Positions 1 through 7,915 of a stretch of DNA of 64,000 nucleotides are shown piece by piece. Numbering within the stretch: position 1 is the first letter of the stretch; each line of letters starts with the position of its first letter. The DNA comes from an uncultured Bacteroidales bacterium (GTDB lineage Bacteria; Bacteroidota; Bacteroidia; Bacteroidales; P3), in contig CAJUFX010000003.1 in the NCBI GenBank assembly GCA_910586395.1, forward strand, positions 3,915-67,914, given 5' to 3'. The notes beneath the pieces are model-generated. The model was not told the DNA's origin and searched no databases. It saw nothing but the letters and a program-made list of their open reading frames with translations. The position numbers and the translations under genes were made by a program.

Positions 1-298
1 CAGAGGGCTACCGGTTCGTGAACTGGACGGATGCGTCGGGCGCGGTGTTCAGCACCGAGGCCGAACATACGTTCGCGGTCATGGAAGACTTGGACTTGAC
101 GGCGCATTTCGAGGCGCGTCCGGTGGGCGTGGAAACGGTCACGGTGCGTGTTACGTCCAACAACGCGGCTTGGGGGCGTGTGTCCATTACGGGGGACGGC
201 ACGTATGAAAAGGGTTCGGAGGTCACGATAACGGCCGTGCCGGCAGAGGGCTACCGGTTCGTGAACTGGACGGATGCGTCGGGCGCGGTGTTCAGCAC
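1..298 (+). repeat. 55-base perfect direct repeat, 243-base period, within the secreted protein
   Basis: Bases 1-55 and 244-298 are identical. The 243-base period is exactly 81 codons, so gain or loss of a unit keeps the reading frame. Synonymous positions are conserved too, which points to recent duplication or gene conversion. The array probably continues to the left of the window. Confidence 0.85.
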
Positions 299-572
299 GG
301 AAGCCGTCCACACGTTCATGGTGACGGAAAACATGGAACTGACGGCCAATTTCGAGGAAAAAGTTGCGAACGAGGCCTTGGAAACCACCCGGTATTATGT
401 CTATGCCCGCGACCGGGTCATTTATCTGTCGGAAGACATGGGGCAGGTGCAGGTCTATGACATAGCCGGCATCTGTGTATTCAAGGGCGAGACCAAAGCC
501 ATACCCGTCAGCAGGGGCGGTGTCTATATCGTGGCGACCTCGGTCGGCCGATTCAAGGTATTGGTAAAGTGA
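1..572 (+). CDS. 3' end of a secreted InlB-like repeat protein with a Por-type C-terminal sorting domain
   Basis: The gene enters from the left edge; its frame is open from base 3, so the true start is outside the window. The visible part holds one partial and one complete repeat of about 81 residues of the InlB B-repeat / Listeria-Bacteroides repeat type (motifs GYRFVNWTD and LTANFEE, many aromatics and Gly). The last 60 residues (VQVYDIAG, then GGVYIVA, then FKVLVK) look like a type A sorting domain of the type IX secretion system (Por secretion tail). That would place the protein outside the outer membrane, released or attached. The adhesin-like role is inferred from the repeat family only. 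A terminator follows at 595-629. Confidence 0.75.
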   Translation, partial: EGYRFVNWTDASGAVFSTEAEHTFAVMEDLDLTAHFEARPVGVETVTVRVTSNNAAWGRVSITGDGTYEKGSEVTITAVPAEGYRFVNWTDASGAVFSTEAVHTFMVTENMELTANFEEKVANEALETTRYYVYARDRVIYLSEDMGQVQVYDIAGICVFKGETKAIPVSRGGVYIVATSVGRFKVLVK

Positions 573-594
573 GTTTTGTTTTTGTGATATAGAT

Positions 595-629
595 AAAAGG
601 AGGCCTTTCGAAAGAGGGGCTTCCTTTTT
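595..629 (+). terminator. Rho-independent terminator after the repeat protein
   Basis: AAAAGGAGGCC (595-605) pairs with GGGCTTCCTTTTT (617-629) with a G-T wobble, and the right arm ends in a T run. It lies 22 bases after the stop codon at 572. Confidence 0.7.
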
Positions 630-765
630 CGTTCTGCTGTTTCCGGTTGTATCAACGGGGATATATTTGGAACGTTCGAAAATATTTGGGGAATCATGAA
701 AAAGGTGGTACTTTTGGCATCTGTTTAAATTGATTAACCGTTTAGGACGTTCAGACTATCAGACT

Positions 766-1590
766 ATGGCGCAGATACGGCCTTTCTCCTTGCTCGTTTC
801 CGTCTATGCCGGCGAAAAGGCATCCCGTTTGGCCGAGGCCTTGGAAAGCGTCCTGGTGCGTCAGACCGTCTTGCCGGCCGAAATCGTGCTGGTCGAGGAC
901 GGCCCGTTGACACCGGAACTGCATGACGTCTTGCGGCATTACCGGCAGATTTTTCCAAATTGGGTTAGCGTGCCCCTGCCCGAAAACAGGGGGCTCGGCA
1001 CGGCCCTGAACGAAGGCCTGGGGCATTGCACCCACGAATGGGTGGCGCGTATGGACAGCGACGACATCGCCCTGCCGGAGCGCTTTGAAAGGCAGTGGGC
1101 GTTTATCGAGGCCGAGCCGCAGTGGGACGTCGTGGGCTGTGCCGTCGGCGAGTTTGCGCACGACCCCGCCGCGCAGACAGCCGTACGCCGTTGTCCGGCG
1201 GCCGTCTATCCGACCATCAAGTTCCGTTCGCCGCTCAACCATCCGACCGTTTTCTTTCGCAAGTCGGCCGTACAGGCCGCCGGCGGCTACCGCCACTGCC
1301 CGTTTATGGAAGACTACGACCTGTGGATACGGATGTACGCCGCCGGGGCGCGCTTGACCTCCTTGCCGGACGTGCTCTATCTGTTCCGCATGACGCCCGA
1401 CACCTACCGGCGGCGCGGCGGCCGCGTCTATGTCGCCTCCGAAAAGATGATACAGAAAAGTCTGCGCGCCCACGGCCTGATTTCCTGGCCGGGCTATGTC
1501 TATAATCGCATCGTGCGCGTGGGCAGCCGCTACCTGCCCGGCGGCCTCCGCGCCGCCCTCTACCGCCGGTTCCTCCGCAAGAAACATTAA
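766..1590 (+). CDS. family 2 glycosyltransferase (AmsE-like)
   Basis: A GT-A fold glycosyltransferase of family 2 that would move a sugar from a nucleotide-sugar to an acceptor in cell-surface polysaccharide synthesis. The N-terminus LLVSVYAGEK begins the nucleotide-binding fold. MDSDDIALPERF carries the metal-binding D-x-D region, and MEDYDLWIRM is the usual acceptor-side motif of AmsE-like members. No membrane segment is visible, so the protein is probably cytoplasmic or peripheral. I chose the ATG at 766; an in-frame TTG at 730 would add 12 residues without family similarity. The sugar specificity cannot be read from sequence. The gene stands alone, with a regulator about 200 bases downstream. 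Confidence 0.85.
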   Translation: MAQIRPFSLLVSVYAGEKASRLAEALESVLVRQTVLPAEIVLVEDGPLTPELHDVLRHYRQIFPNWVSVPLPENRGLGTALNEGLGHCTHEWVARMDSDDIALPERFERQWAFIEAEPQWDVVGCAVGEFAHDPAAQTAVRRCPAAVYPTIKFRSPLNHPTVFFRKSAVQAAGGYRHCPFMEDYDLWIRMYAAGARLTSLPDVLYLFRMTPDTYRRRGGRVYVASEKMIQKSLRAHGLISWPGYVYNRIVRVGSRYLPGGLRAALYRRFLRKKH

Positions 1591-1740
1591 GGCGTATTTG
1601 TCCATCGGTGTGCCGTCGTCGGATCGGGAAAAAGGGCCGGTGCAACGCGATAACATTTCTCTACGGCTCATTTTTAAATGTTATCAACATATTTTATACA
1701 TTTTTAAGGATTTTTTCAAGGCGGTTCGCCGTGCTTTTCC

Positions 1741-1748
1741 TAACTTTG
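1741..1748 (+). promoter_or_regulatory. probable -7 element before the response regulator
   Basis: TAACTTTG matches the Bacteroidota -7 consensus TAnnTTTG and lies 40 bases before the ATG at 1789. No convincing TTTG -33 box is seen 19-21 bases upstream; GTTC is the nearest match. Confidence 0.5.
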
Positions 1749-1788
1749 TTATGCAATTAATTCATTCTATTAACTAAATCTTAGTATT

Positions 1789-3021
1789 ATGACAAACGGT
1801 ATGACGCCTGAAGCACCGCTCTCCATCCTTTTGGTTGAACAAGACATCAACTGGGGGCGGTTTCTCCAATCTTATCTGGAACATAAAGGATATCATGTCA
1901 GTTTATCGACAGACGGTTGGGACGCATGGCAACGCATTGTGAAAGGACAACACAACTTCTGTATCCTCAACCCGGATTTACCGTCCATGGACGGATGTGC
2001 GCTCGCGGAACACATACGCGAACAGGTCAGCAACATACCGGTCGTCTTTATGGCTTCGTCCCGACAAGATTCGGAAACCATGCGCATCGATTGTTTCAAG
2101 GCCGGCGCCGACGATGTAATCGTCCGTCCCTGCAGTATGGAAGAAATCGTGTTGCGTATCAAGACCATAGAAAAACGCTTCCGTTTTCGTCCGCTGGAAA
2201 CCCATCGGGTTTTTGATTTAGGGAAGCTACGGTTCGACCCTGACAGACAGGTGCTTTGTAACCAGAATTGCAATATACGCCTGACGACTAAAGAGTCGGA
2301 ATTGTTGTTGGCTCTGTGCCTGAGCCGTGGCAAGGTGTTGGAACGCGACCAGGCACTCTTGGCCGTTTGGAAGAGTACGGAAATTTATAACGTCCGGAGC
2401 ATGGACGTATATATCTCCAAGTTGAGGCGGTTGCTTTTTCAATACACGTATTCCGAAATCCTTAACATCCACGGCGTAGGGTTCAAACTCATCACACATC
2501 GGGATGCCGGCTTCCGTCAGATCTTGCGGCGGGATGCCGGTATGTTGCGCAAGCGGATGCCGGCCAAGAAAGGCAATGGGGCGGATTATCGTTTGGAGGC
2601 CGTGGCGGTAGGAACGTCGGAAACTGTTCTGGAGGCGATGGCGGAAGAAGAGGTGCCGATGATGCGGGAACCGGAGGCGAAAAGCGGTTACGCGCGGCCG
2701 GTTGCGGTCGGGACAGAGGCGTTGCGGATTGGGGCGGGTTTCTCGGAACGTGATCCGGTGAAAACGGTTGTTGAGGGAACGTCTGTTGCACAGTGCCGGC
2801 CGGCGGCTACGGCGGCAAGTGCGTGTCGGGTTGAAAAGTCCGGTGATCGGGCGGCTGCGGTCATTGCTTCTCGGAGCGACGAGGCGGCTGTGGCGGCGGA
2901 ACAGCCTCAGGTTGGGGGAGCCGCCGCTGACAGCGTGGTGGCCGGAGGGGGCGGAGGCGCGTCATCCGTTCCATCATCCGTTTCAGCGTCGCCATCCTCG
3001 TTGTCGGCGCCGTCCGTCTGA
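1789..3021 (+). CDS. RprY-like response regulator with degenerate receiver and long C-terminal tail
   Basis: An OmpR/PhoB-class regulator. The receiver domain is residues 12-120 and the winged-helix DNA-binding domain about 128-228 (LTTKESELL, SMDVYISKLRRLL, GVGFKLI). Overall it most resembles the Bacteroidales RprY type. The receiver's key residues are altered: the phospho-acceptor Asp is Asn61 (ILNPDLPSMDG), one of the acidic pair is Gln18 (VEQD), and the conserved Lys is Arg113 (VIVRPCS). Phosphorylation in the normal way is therefore unlikely. Residues 230-410 form a low-complexity tail rich in Ala, Val, Glu, Ser and Arg with no recognised domain; family members normally end near residue 235. 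No histidine kinase gene is adjacent. Confidence 0.85.
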   Translation: MTNGMTPEAPLSILLVEQDINWGRFLQSYLEHKGYHVSLSTDGWDAWQRIVKGQHNFCILNPDLPSMDGCALAEHIREQVSNIPVVFMASSRQDSETMRIDCFKAGADDVIVRPCSMEEIVLRIKTIEKRFRFRPLETHRVFDLGKLRFDPDRQVLCNQNCNIRLTTKESELLLALCLSRGKVLERDQALLAVWKSTEIYNVRSMDVYISKLRRLLFQYTYSEILNIHGVGFKLITHRDAGFRQILRRDAGMLRKRMPAKKGNGADYRLEAVAVGTSETVLEAMAEEEVPMMREPEAKSGYARPVAVGTEALRIGAGFSERDPVKTVVEGTSVAQCRPAATAASACRVEKSGDRAAAVIASRSDEAAVAAEQPQVGGAAADSVVAGGGGGASSVPSSVSASPSSLSAPSV

Positions 3022-3622
3022 CAACACAACGGTCGAGTCGGCGTGGAGACTGCCTGGTTTTCACGTCGGCTTGTTGCCGAAAGGGGCATCCTATCGCAAA
3101 CGGTTTAAACTGTTAGGTCGCCGGAAACGGTCGGTTGTAGCAAGCCGTCGTTTTCCGCCACCGTCTGGCTTATCCGGTTCATTTGAAGACGTTGCCGCGT
3201 CTTAACGGGGAGATTATGCCCTGCCGGAATCCGATAAACAGTGACAGAAGTGTAGGGCGACCGGGGCGGCGCGTAGCAAGACCTCCATGCTTTGCCCCGC
3301 CCCGGCAAACCGCCGCACGGGACGGCCATTCGCAAACGGCCAAGGCCGTCGGCTTTAGGAAACCTTAGTGTGCCCTAAGCCGTCGGTTGTCGGTTCCTGC
3401 GGCCCCCCCGCCGCCCCTTGACGGGCAATCCTTGCCCTGATAGTAAACCATAGGCTATACTATAACAAGCACAATATCATCGCGTTTGTGCTGGTACATC
3501 CGGGGCGGTAGCGGGATTCCGTTTCCCGGACTTCGGGCTTAACGGCGAGACATCTCCAGCGGCAAGCAAACAGCAGCGGGCACGTGGTGCGGCGAGGCAC
3601 ATCCCCCGCAGGACTCATGCCG
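3022..3622. other. 600-base non-coding gap with several hairpins
   Basis: No plausible gene is seen. Three inverted repeats cluster in the middle: CCGTCGGCTTTAGG (3346-3359) with CCTAAGCCGTCGG (3374-3386), allowing one bulge and one mismatch; GGGCAA (3423-3428) with TTGCCC (3432-3437); and GCACAA (3469-3474) with TTGTGC (3486-3491). None is followed by a T run. They may mark a structured RNA or remnants of a mobile sequence; no family is recognised. Confidence 0.4.
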
Positions 3623-4927
3623 TCAAGCCGGAGACTGGACAGAGTCGGCGAGCAGCCATTCGGTGGCCGAAACTATAGAAACTTCGATGCCGCCCACCTT
3701 TTCCTTTCTCGATTCCGAACCCGCAACGAGTGTCAGATGCTTGCATCCCGTCTTGCCGGAGGCCTTGGCCAAGGCCGTCAGTTCCCGGGACAGGGTTTTG
3801 GGCTGGCTTATATCGTAGGCAACCTGGATGAGTTCCCGAATCTGGCCCTGTTCCGCCACCACAAAATCCACCTCGCGGGAACGGGAGGTCGGGCGGTAGT
3901 AGAACACATCCCTGCGCAGGGGCGCGTTTCTGCGTTGCAGTTCAAGCAACACCGCGTTTTCGAGCCGCCACCCGAGATTTTCCAGCGACAGCACGTCCGG
4001 CCGGTAGGTCAATATGCCCGTATCTACGATATAGGCCTTGCTGTTGCGCAACCGGTCGCCGCTTTTATAGGAAAACTTCGTCAGCGGCAGAATCAGGAAA
4101 GCCTGGGTCAGATAGTCGAGATAAAGGCGGATGGTCTTGTCCGTGCCGATGCCGAGGGTATCGGTCAGTTCGTTCAAGTTGACGAACTGACCGGCATGAT
4201 TGATCAGGTGTTGCGCCAAGACCTTGAGGCCGGCGATGTTGCGGATATGGAAACGCGCCGCGATGTCTTTGGTCACGATGGTGTCTATCAGACCGCTTAC
4301 ATAAGTGTGTCTTTCCGGTAGCGACAAACGGCCCAGCTCCGGGAAGCCGCCTTCTATAAGATAGCGGTTCAGCGTGTTTTTCAGTAGCGCGATATGTTTG
4401 GTGGTCGGCTTGTCCGTATCTATGCCGTTGGCTATACAGAATTCCCTGAAAGAGAATGGATATAACTTTATCTCGTGGTAGCGTCCCGTAAGGTGCGTGG
4501 ATAGTTCCGAACTCAGCAGACGGGCGTTGGAGCCCGTGATGAGGAGGTGCAGCCCCTGCCGGAGCAGCCGGTTTACAAACAGATGCCAGCCTTCCACATT
4601 TTGGATCTCGTCGAAGAAAAGATGTTGTACCTCATTTCCATACACGCGGTAAATCGCTTCCAATACAAGATTCAAGTCTTCAATCTTGAGTTTCCCCAAG
4701 CGGTCGTCGTCAAAATTCACATAGCCGTATTTGACGCCGGCTTTGCGCAAGGCCATGTGGCAGAGCGTGGATTTACCGCTCCGTCGCACGCCGATAACCA
4801 CCTGCGCCAGCTTGCTGTCGGGCGAAATGAGTTCGGTCTCGTTTCTATGCACGAAATCCTTTCCGGAAAGTATGGCCAATTCGTCCTGCTGATCAAGGAC
4901 AACCCTGTATAGCGTCTCGGAATTCAT
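3623..4927 (-). CDS. AAA ATPase with C-terminal DUF4143 (first of a pair)
   Basis: A 434-residue protein of the AAA_14/DUF4143 family, widespread multicopy ATPases whose cellular role is not established. Walker A is GVRRSGKST, Walker B HLFFDEIQNVEGW, and the sensor-like strand is LLITGSNARLLSS. The C-terminal DUF4143 half resembles a PD-(D/E)XK fold (SREVDFVV). The ATG at 4927 is preceded by a good ribosome site (AAAAGGA); the upstream ATG at 4987 would add residues without family similarity. The promoter at 5026-5056 lies partly inside a duplicated 23-base sequence. A second, divergent family member lies just to the right on the same strand. Confidence 0.85.
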   Translation of the reverse strand: MNSETLYRVVLDQQDELAILSGKDFVHRNETELISPDSKLAQVVIGVRRSGKSTLCHMALRKAGVKYGYVNFDDDRLGKLKIEDLNLVLEAIYRVYGNEVQHLFFDEIQNVEGWHLFVNRLLRQGLHLLITGSNARLLSSELSTHLTGRYHEIKLYPFSFREFCIANGIDTDKPTTKHIALLKNTLNRYLIEGGFPELGRLSLPERHTYVSGLIDTIVTKDIAARFHIRNIAGLKVLAQHLINHAGQFVNLNELTDTLGIGTDKTIRLYLDYLTQAFLILPLTKFSYKSGDRLRNSKAYIVDTGILTYRPDVLSLENLGWRLENAVLLELQRRNAPLRRDVFYYRPTSRSREVDFVVAEQGQIRELIQVAYDISQPKTLSRELTALAKASGKTGCKHLTLVAGSESRKEKVGGIEVSIVSATEWLLADSVQSPA

Positions 4928-5025
4928 AATATATTCCTTTTTAAGGCACCTTTTCTCGCCATGGCCATGCTCAAACAAGTTTGGCATGGCTCATTTGGCT
5001 TAACGAAAACGTTGTTTTCAAGATG

Positions 5026-5056
5026 CAAATATATCACAAACTCCGATAAAATGCAA
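5026..5056 (-). promoter_or_regulatory. promoter of the first ATPase gene
   Basis: On the minus strand, TTG (5054-5056), a 20-base spacer and TATATTTG (5026-5033) fit the Bacteroidota promoter. The -33 box falls inside the first copy of the 23-base direct repeat, so a protein bound to the repeat could control initiation. The predicted leader is about 90 bases. Confidence 0.6.
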
Positions 5057-5092
5057 TTTTATCAATAGTAAACTCCGATAAAATGCAGTTTT
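5038..5092. repeat. two 23-base direct repeats at the first ATPase promoter
   Basis: Copies at 5038-5060 and 5070-5092 begin AAACTCCGATAAAATGCA and differ at one base. They are spaced 32 bases start to start, close to three helical turns. They overlap and extend upstream of the -33 box of the gene at 3623-4927, which suggests an operator or activator site. Confidence 0.75.
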
Positions 5093-5127
5093 CTTAGGGA
5101 CGGCCATATGCGGCAAACCGAACTCTG

Positions 5128-6399
5128 TCAGTCTTTGAGACAACTTACCGGAACGACCCAAACCTCGTCTTCCCGTTGATAGGCAAAACGGCCTACAGCC
5201 GTCAAGACCATTAAGAAAGCAGGATTCTTCATACGGGTGAAGTCTATTTTTCCAGACAACGTTTTCAGGGTCTTGGCGGCAGATTCGATGGCATCGTCGC
5301 CGCCAAGTTTGATTTCTATTAAACCGTATGCTCCGTTGCGGAGATGAACCACAGCGTCGCATTCCAAACCGGCTTTGTCGCGATAGTGATAGACCTGGCC
5401 ATCCAAAGCATCTGAATAAACGCGTAAGTCTCTTACACACAGCGTTTCGAATAAAAGCCCGAAAGTCTCTAGGTCGTTTATCAGATCTTGTGGTCCTAAA
5501 CCGAGTGCCGCAACTGCGATAGAGGGGTCGGTGAAATACCGTGTGTCGCTGGAACGTATGGCGGTTTTGCTACGCAGATTTGGATTCCAGGCCGGCATGT
5601 CTTCAATGACAAAGATCTTTTTCAGTGCCCCTATATAATTCTGTACGGTCTTGTCGCTTACCGTTTCTGTTTCGTTAGGCGACATATCTTTGGCAATACT
5701 ACCGACCCCGGTCTGTGTCCCTTGATGACGGGCATAAGAACGCATGAGGCGTTTGGCCGTGTCGGGATTGCGGTTGGTGGCATCCACGCGGGAAATGTCC
5801 GATTTTGTGACGGCATCGTAGTAGTTGAACGCCAGATGCAGGGCGGCGCGACGATTTTTTTCCAAGGCGTTTGGCCAGCCGCCGCGGCAGGTAAGAAAAG
5901 CGATGTCGTCCAGCGACAGCGTGTTGTTGCCCACCATGTTGTTTTGTTTCTCAAATAAGGCTTTTAGACTGATTTCTCCAGAAGAATCCCCCGATTCCCA
6001 CAGCGACATGGGGCGCATGGTAATCCAGGCGAACCGACCGGTGCCGCTATGGTGGATGTTTTCGGTCGATGCCGGTACGGCTGAGCCGGTCAGGATGAAT
6101 TGGCCTTCCGTCTTGCGATGGTCCACTTCGAATCGGATGGCATCCCATAATTGCGGTGCCAATTGCCATTCATCAATCAAGCGGGGGCTTTCTCCGGTCA
6201 GTAACGCCTTAATATTCAGTTTGGCCAATCTCAGATAGTGTGCTTGATTTTCAGGATCGGCCATATAGAGCGAACTATGGGCCTGTTGTTCGGCCGTTGT
6301 CGTTTTGCCACACCATTTTGGGCCTTCAATTAGGACGGCGCCGACTTCTTCAAGACGATAAGAAAGAAGCGTGTCGGCTATGCGTTTCTTATAATTCAT
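5128..6399 (-). CDS. AAA ATPase with C-terminal DUF4143 (second of a pair)
   Basis: A 423-residue AAA_14/DUF4143 protein. Walker A is GPKWCGKTT, Walker B SPRLIDEWQLAP, and the sensor strand FILTGSAVP. The C-terminal half has the nuclease-like pattern LECDAVVHL and YGLIEIKLGG, resembling the D...ExK core of the PD-(D/E)XK fold; catalytic activity is not established. It is only distantly similar to the neighbouring ATPase, so the pair is not a recent tandem duplication. The start is the ATG at 6399; the -7 box lies at 6420-6427. Molecular function is unknown. Confidence 0.85.
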   Translation of the reverse strand: MNYKKRIADTLLSYRLEEVGAVLIEGPKWCGKTTTAEQQAHSSLYMADPENQAHYLRLAKLNIKALLTGESPRLIDEWQLAPQLWDAIRFEVDHRKTEGQFILTGSAVPASTENIHHSGTGRFAWITMRPMSLWESGDSSGEISLKALFEKQNNMVGNNTLSLDDIAFLTCRGGWPNALEKNRRAALHLAFNYYDAVTKSDISRVDATNRNPDTAKRLMRSYARHQGTQTGVGSIAKDMSPNETETVSDKTVQNYIGALKKIFVIEDMPAWNPNLRSKTAIRSSDTRYFTDPSIAVAALGLGPQDLINDLETFGLLFETLCVRDLRVYSDALDGQVYHYRDKAGLECDAVVHLRNGAYGLIEIKLGGDDAIESAAKTLKTLSGKIDFTRMKNPAFLMVLTAVGRFAYQREDEVWVVPVSCLKD

Positions 6400-6419
6400 A
6401 TTGTATTGTAAATGACATG

Positions 6420-6427
6420 CAAAATTA
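6420..6427 (-). promoter_or_regulatory. -7 box of the second ATPase gene
   Basis: Minus-strand TAATTTTG fits TAnnTTTG and lies 20 bases before the ATG. The region where the -33 box should be is occupied by the start of the 3 x 23-base repeat at 6444, and no TTG is found there. Confidence 0.5.
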
Positions 6428-6443
6428 AGTATTTGAAACAGTA

Positions 6444-6512
6444 TTTCCTAATTTGGCGGAATTTCATTTCCTAATTTGGCGGAATTTCATTTCCTAATTT
6501 GGCGTAATTTCG
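6444..6512. repeat. three tandem 23-base repeats at the second ATPase promoter
   Basis: Units at 6444-6466, 6467-6489 and 6490-6512 (core TTTCCTAATTTGGCGGAAT) are perfectly contiguous. The first two are identical and the third differs at two bases. The repeat sequence is unrelated to that at the first ATPase gene but holds the same position relative to the promoter. Confidence 0.85.
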
Positions 6513-6596
6513 TTTCACTACATCATTACATCCGCGGACGAGTCTGCCCCTTGGATTCATGCGAAACGGTCACCGAGAGCGTAGGCGCAGCCACCG

Positions 6597-6814
6597 CCGT
6601 CTTCGGGCACATGCGTCAAAACCGCACTCGCTGTCGCTTGACGCGGAGCGAACCACCACGGCCAGCCGTCTTCAGGCACATGCGGCAAACCGCACTTGTT
6701 GTCGCTTGACGCGGAGCGAACCATCATGGCCAGCCGTCTTCGGGCGCATGCGGCAAACCGCACTCGCTGTCGCTTGACGCGGAACGAACCACCACGGCCA
6801 GCCGTCTTCAGGCG
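6597..6814. repeat. 68-69-base tandem repeat, about 3.2 copies
   Basis: Units begin CCGTCTTC at 6597, 6666, 6734 and 6802 (the last only about 13 bases). Each contains ATGCGGCAAACCG or a close variant, CGCTTGACGCGGA, then ACCACGGCCAG or a close variant. A small hairpin TGCGG-CAAA-CCGCA is present in units 2 and 3. A fragment of the same motif (ATGCGGCAAACCG) recurs at 5108-5120. No open frame is conserved across units, so it is treated as non-coding. Confidence 0.8.
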
Positions 6815-6840
6815 CCGGCAATCATCCGCAGCCGCCTTCC

Positions 6841-7194
6841 TCAGTCGAAATCTTGAAAGAACTCTTTGAGCGAAACCTTGTGTATGTCTAAGATGCGGAT
6901 CAACGACTTGAGCGTGATGTTGCTGCCCTTTTCCATGCGCCAGTAACTGACCCGGTTCAGGTCGTGCTCGTAAGCGAAAATCTCCGCGCTCGAATAGCCC
7001 CGGTGGACGCGCAGGGACTTGATGCCCAAGCCGATGGCGGCTATACGCTCCTTGCAGTCGTTTTCATCCCGCTCTTTTATCCTCTCTTTCGTGCCTTTCA
7101 AGTCGATAGGCTCATCAACAGGCACAACCTCGGTCTGCGTTCCGATAACAACTGGCTCGGAAAACGTATTGGGCGATAGTACAGCGCGTTTCAT
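6841..7194 (-). CDS. small XRE-family helix-turn-helix regulator
   Basis: A 117-residue protein with a helix-turn-helix of the XRE/Cro type in residues 53-112: GIKSLRVHRGYSSAEIFAYE, then RVSYWRMEKGSNITLKSLIR. The N-terminal 50 residues are charged and lack a known domain. It probably binds DNA as a dimer. No toxin gene is recognisable beside it; on the opposite strand lies only a truncated transglutaminase-like fragment. Its target is unknown. The 68-base repeat array lies just beyond its stop codon. Confidence 0.75.
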   Translation of the reverse strand: MKRAVLSPNTFSEPVVIGTQTEVVPVDEPIDLKGTKERIKERDENDCKERIAAIGLGIKSLRVHRGYSSAEIFAYEHDLNRVSYWRMEKGSNITLKSLIRILDIHKVSLKEFFQDFD

Positions 7195-7229
7195 AGTGAC
7201 GTGTTTATAAATTTCAAAATTACAACGCC

Positions 7230-7706
7230 TTGCCGCGTACCGGTCAATGGGATTACTATGTGCGCACTTCGCTCAGCCGCGAGATCAAATACGCGCTTTA
7301 TCCGCTTTTGCGCAAAGAACTCGATGGAAAAAGCGAGGTCGAAGCGGTAAACTTTCTGCTGCACTTTATTCAGGATGGCTTTGAATATCAGACCGACGGC
7401 GAACAGTTCGGTTACGAACGGCCGCTTTTTGGCGACGAAACCTTTTTTTACCCCTATACCGATTGCGAAGACCGGGCCATTTTGCTTTCCATTTTGTCGG
7501 CCGATCTTTTGGGGCTTGAAGCGGTGCTGGTCGAATACGACAACCACCTCTCCACGGCCAACCGTTTTAACGGGGAAGTGTCCGGCGCTTATTTTCAACT
7601 TGATGACGGCAAGTATTTTTGTTGCGACCCCACCTATATCGGGGCCGGTGTTGGGGAAAGCATGCCCGGTTATGCCGAAAAATCCGCCAAAATCATCCGG
7701 TTGTGA
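7230..7706 (+). pseudogene. 5'-truncated transglutaminase-like protein remnant
   Basis: The frame encodes the C-terminal part of a transglutaminase-like cysteine-peptidase fold. YTDCEDRAILL holds the likely catalytic Cys, EYDNHLSTA the His, and CCDPTYIGAGVG the Asp region. There is no ATG; the frame stays open leftward into the divergent regulator without a ribosome site, so the N-terminal part has been lost. The break lies next to the regulator's start at 7194, which suggests a rearrangement joined unrelated sequences here. A TTG at 7230 is the first possible start. Expression is doubtful. Confidence 0.65.
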
Positions 7707-7915
7707 TATTCGGCGAAAGATATGTCTCATCAACGCTTCCCCCGCAGCCTCGGGCATCGCAAGTAACGGAGCGTTACCCGTGCGGATTTGCACTCTTCAT
7801 ATATATAGTATATTAGAGGCCGGTTTGAGGAGCGGAGGAACTTCCGCTGCGAACCGGAATGGCAGATTGGAATTAAATAAAAATTATTCGATATGAAAAA
7901 AGTTTAGTTTGCGGC

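Noticed and set aside
696..728. MKKVVLLASV followed by a stop
   Set aside because: It resembles the start of a signal peptide but has no continuation in any frame; too short to call a gene.
3022..3205. Extension of a +2 frame beyond the regulator's tail
   Set aside because: It is rich in Arg and Pro, has no domain and overlaps the regulator's low-complexity tail; a frameshift extension is possible but not supported.
6597..6814. Possible CRISPR array
   Set aside because: The repeats are contiguous with no unique spacers of fixed length, and no cas genes are present.
6841..7706. Toxin-antitoxin pair made by the XRE gene and the neighbouring frame
   Set aside because: The neighbour is a transglutaminase fragment in the opposite direction, not a toxin family, and it lacks a start.
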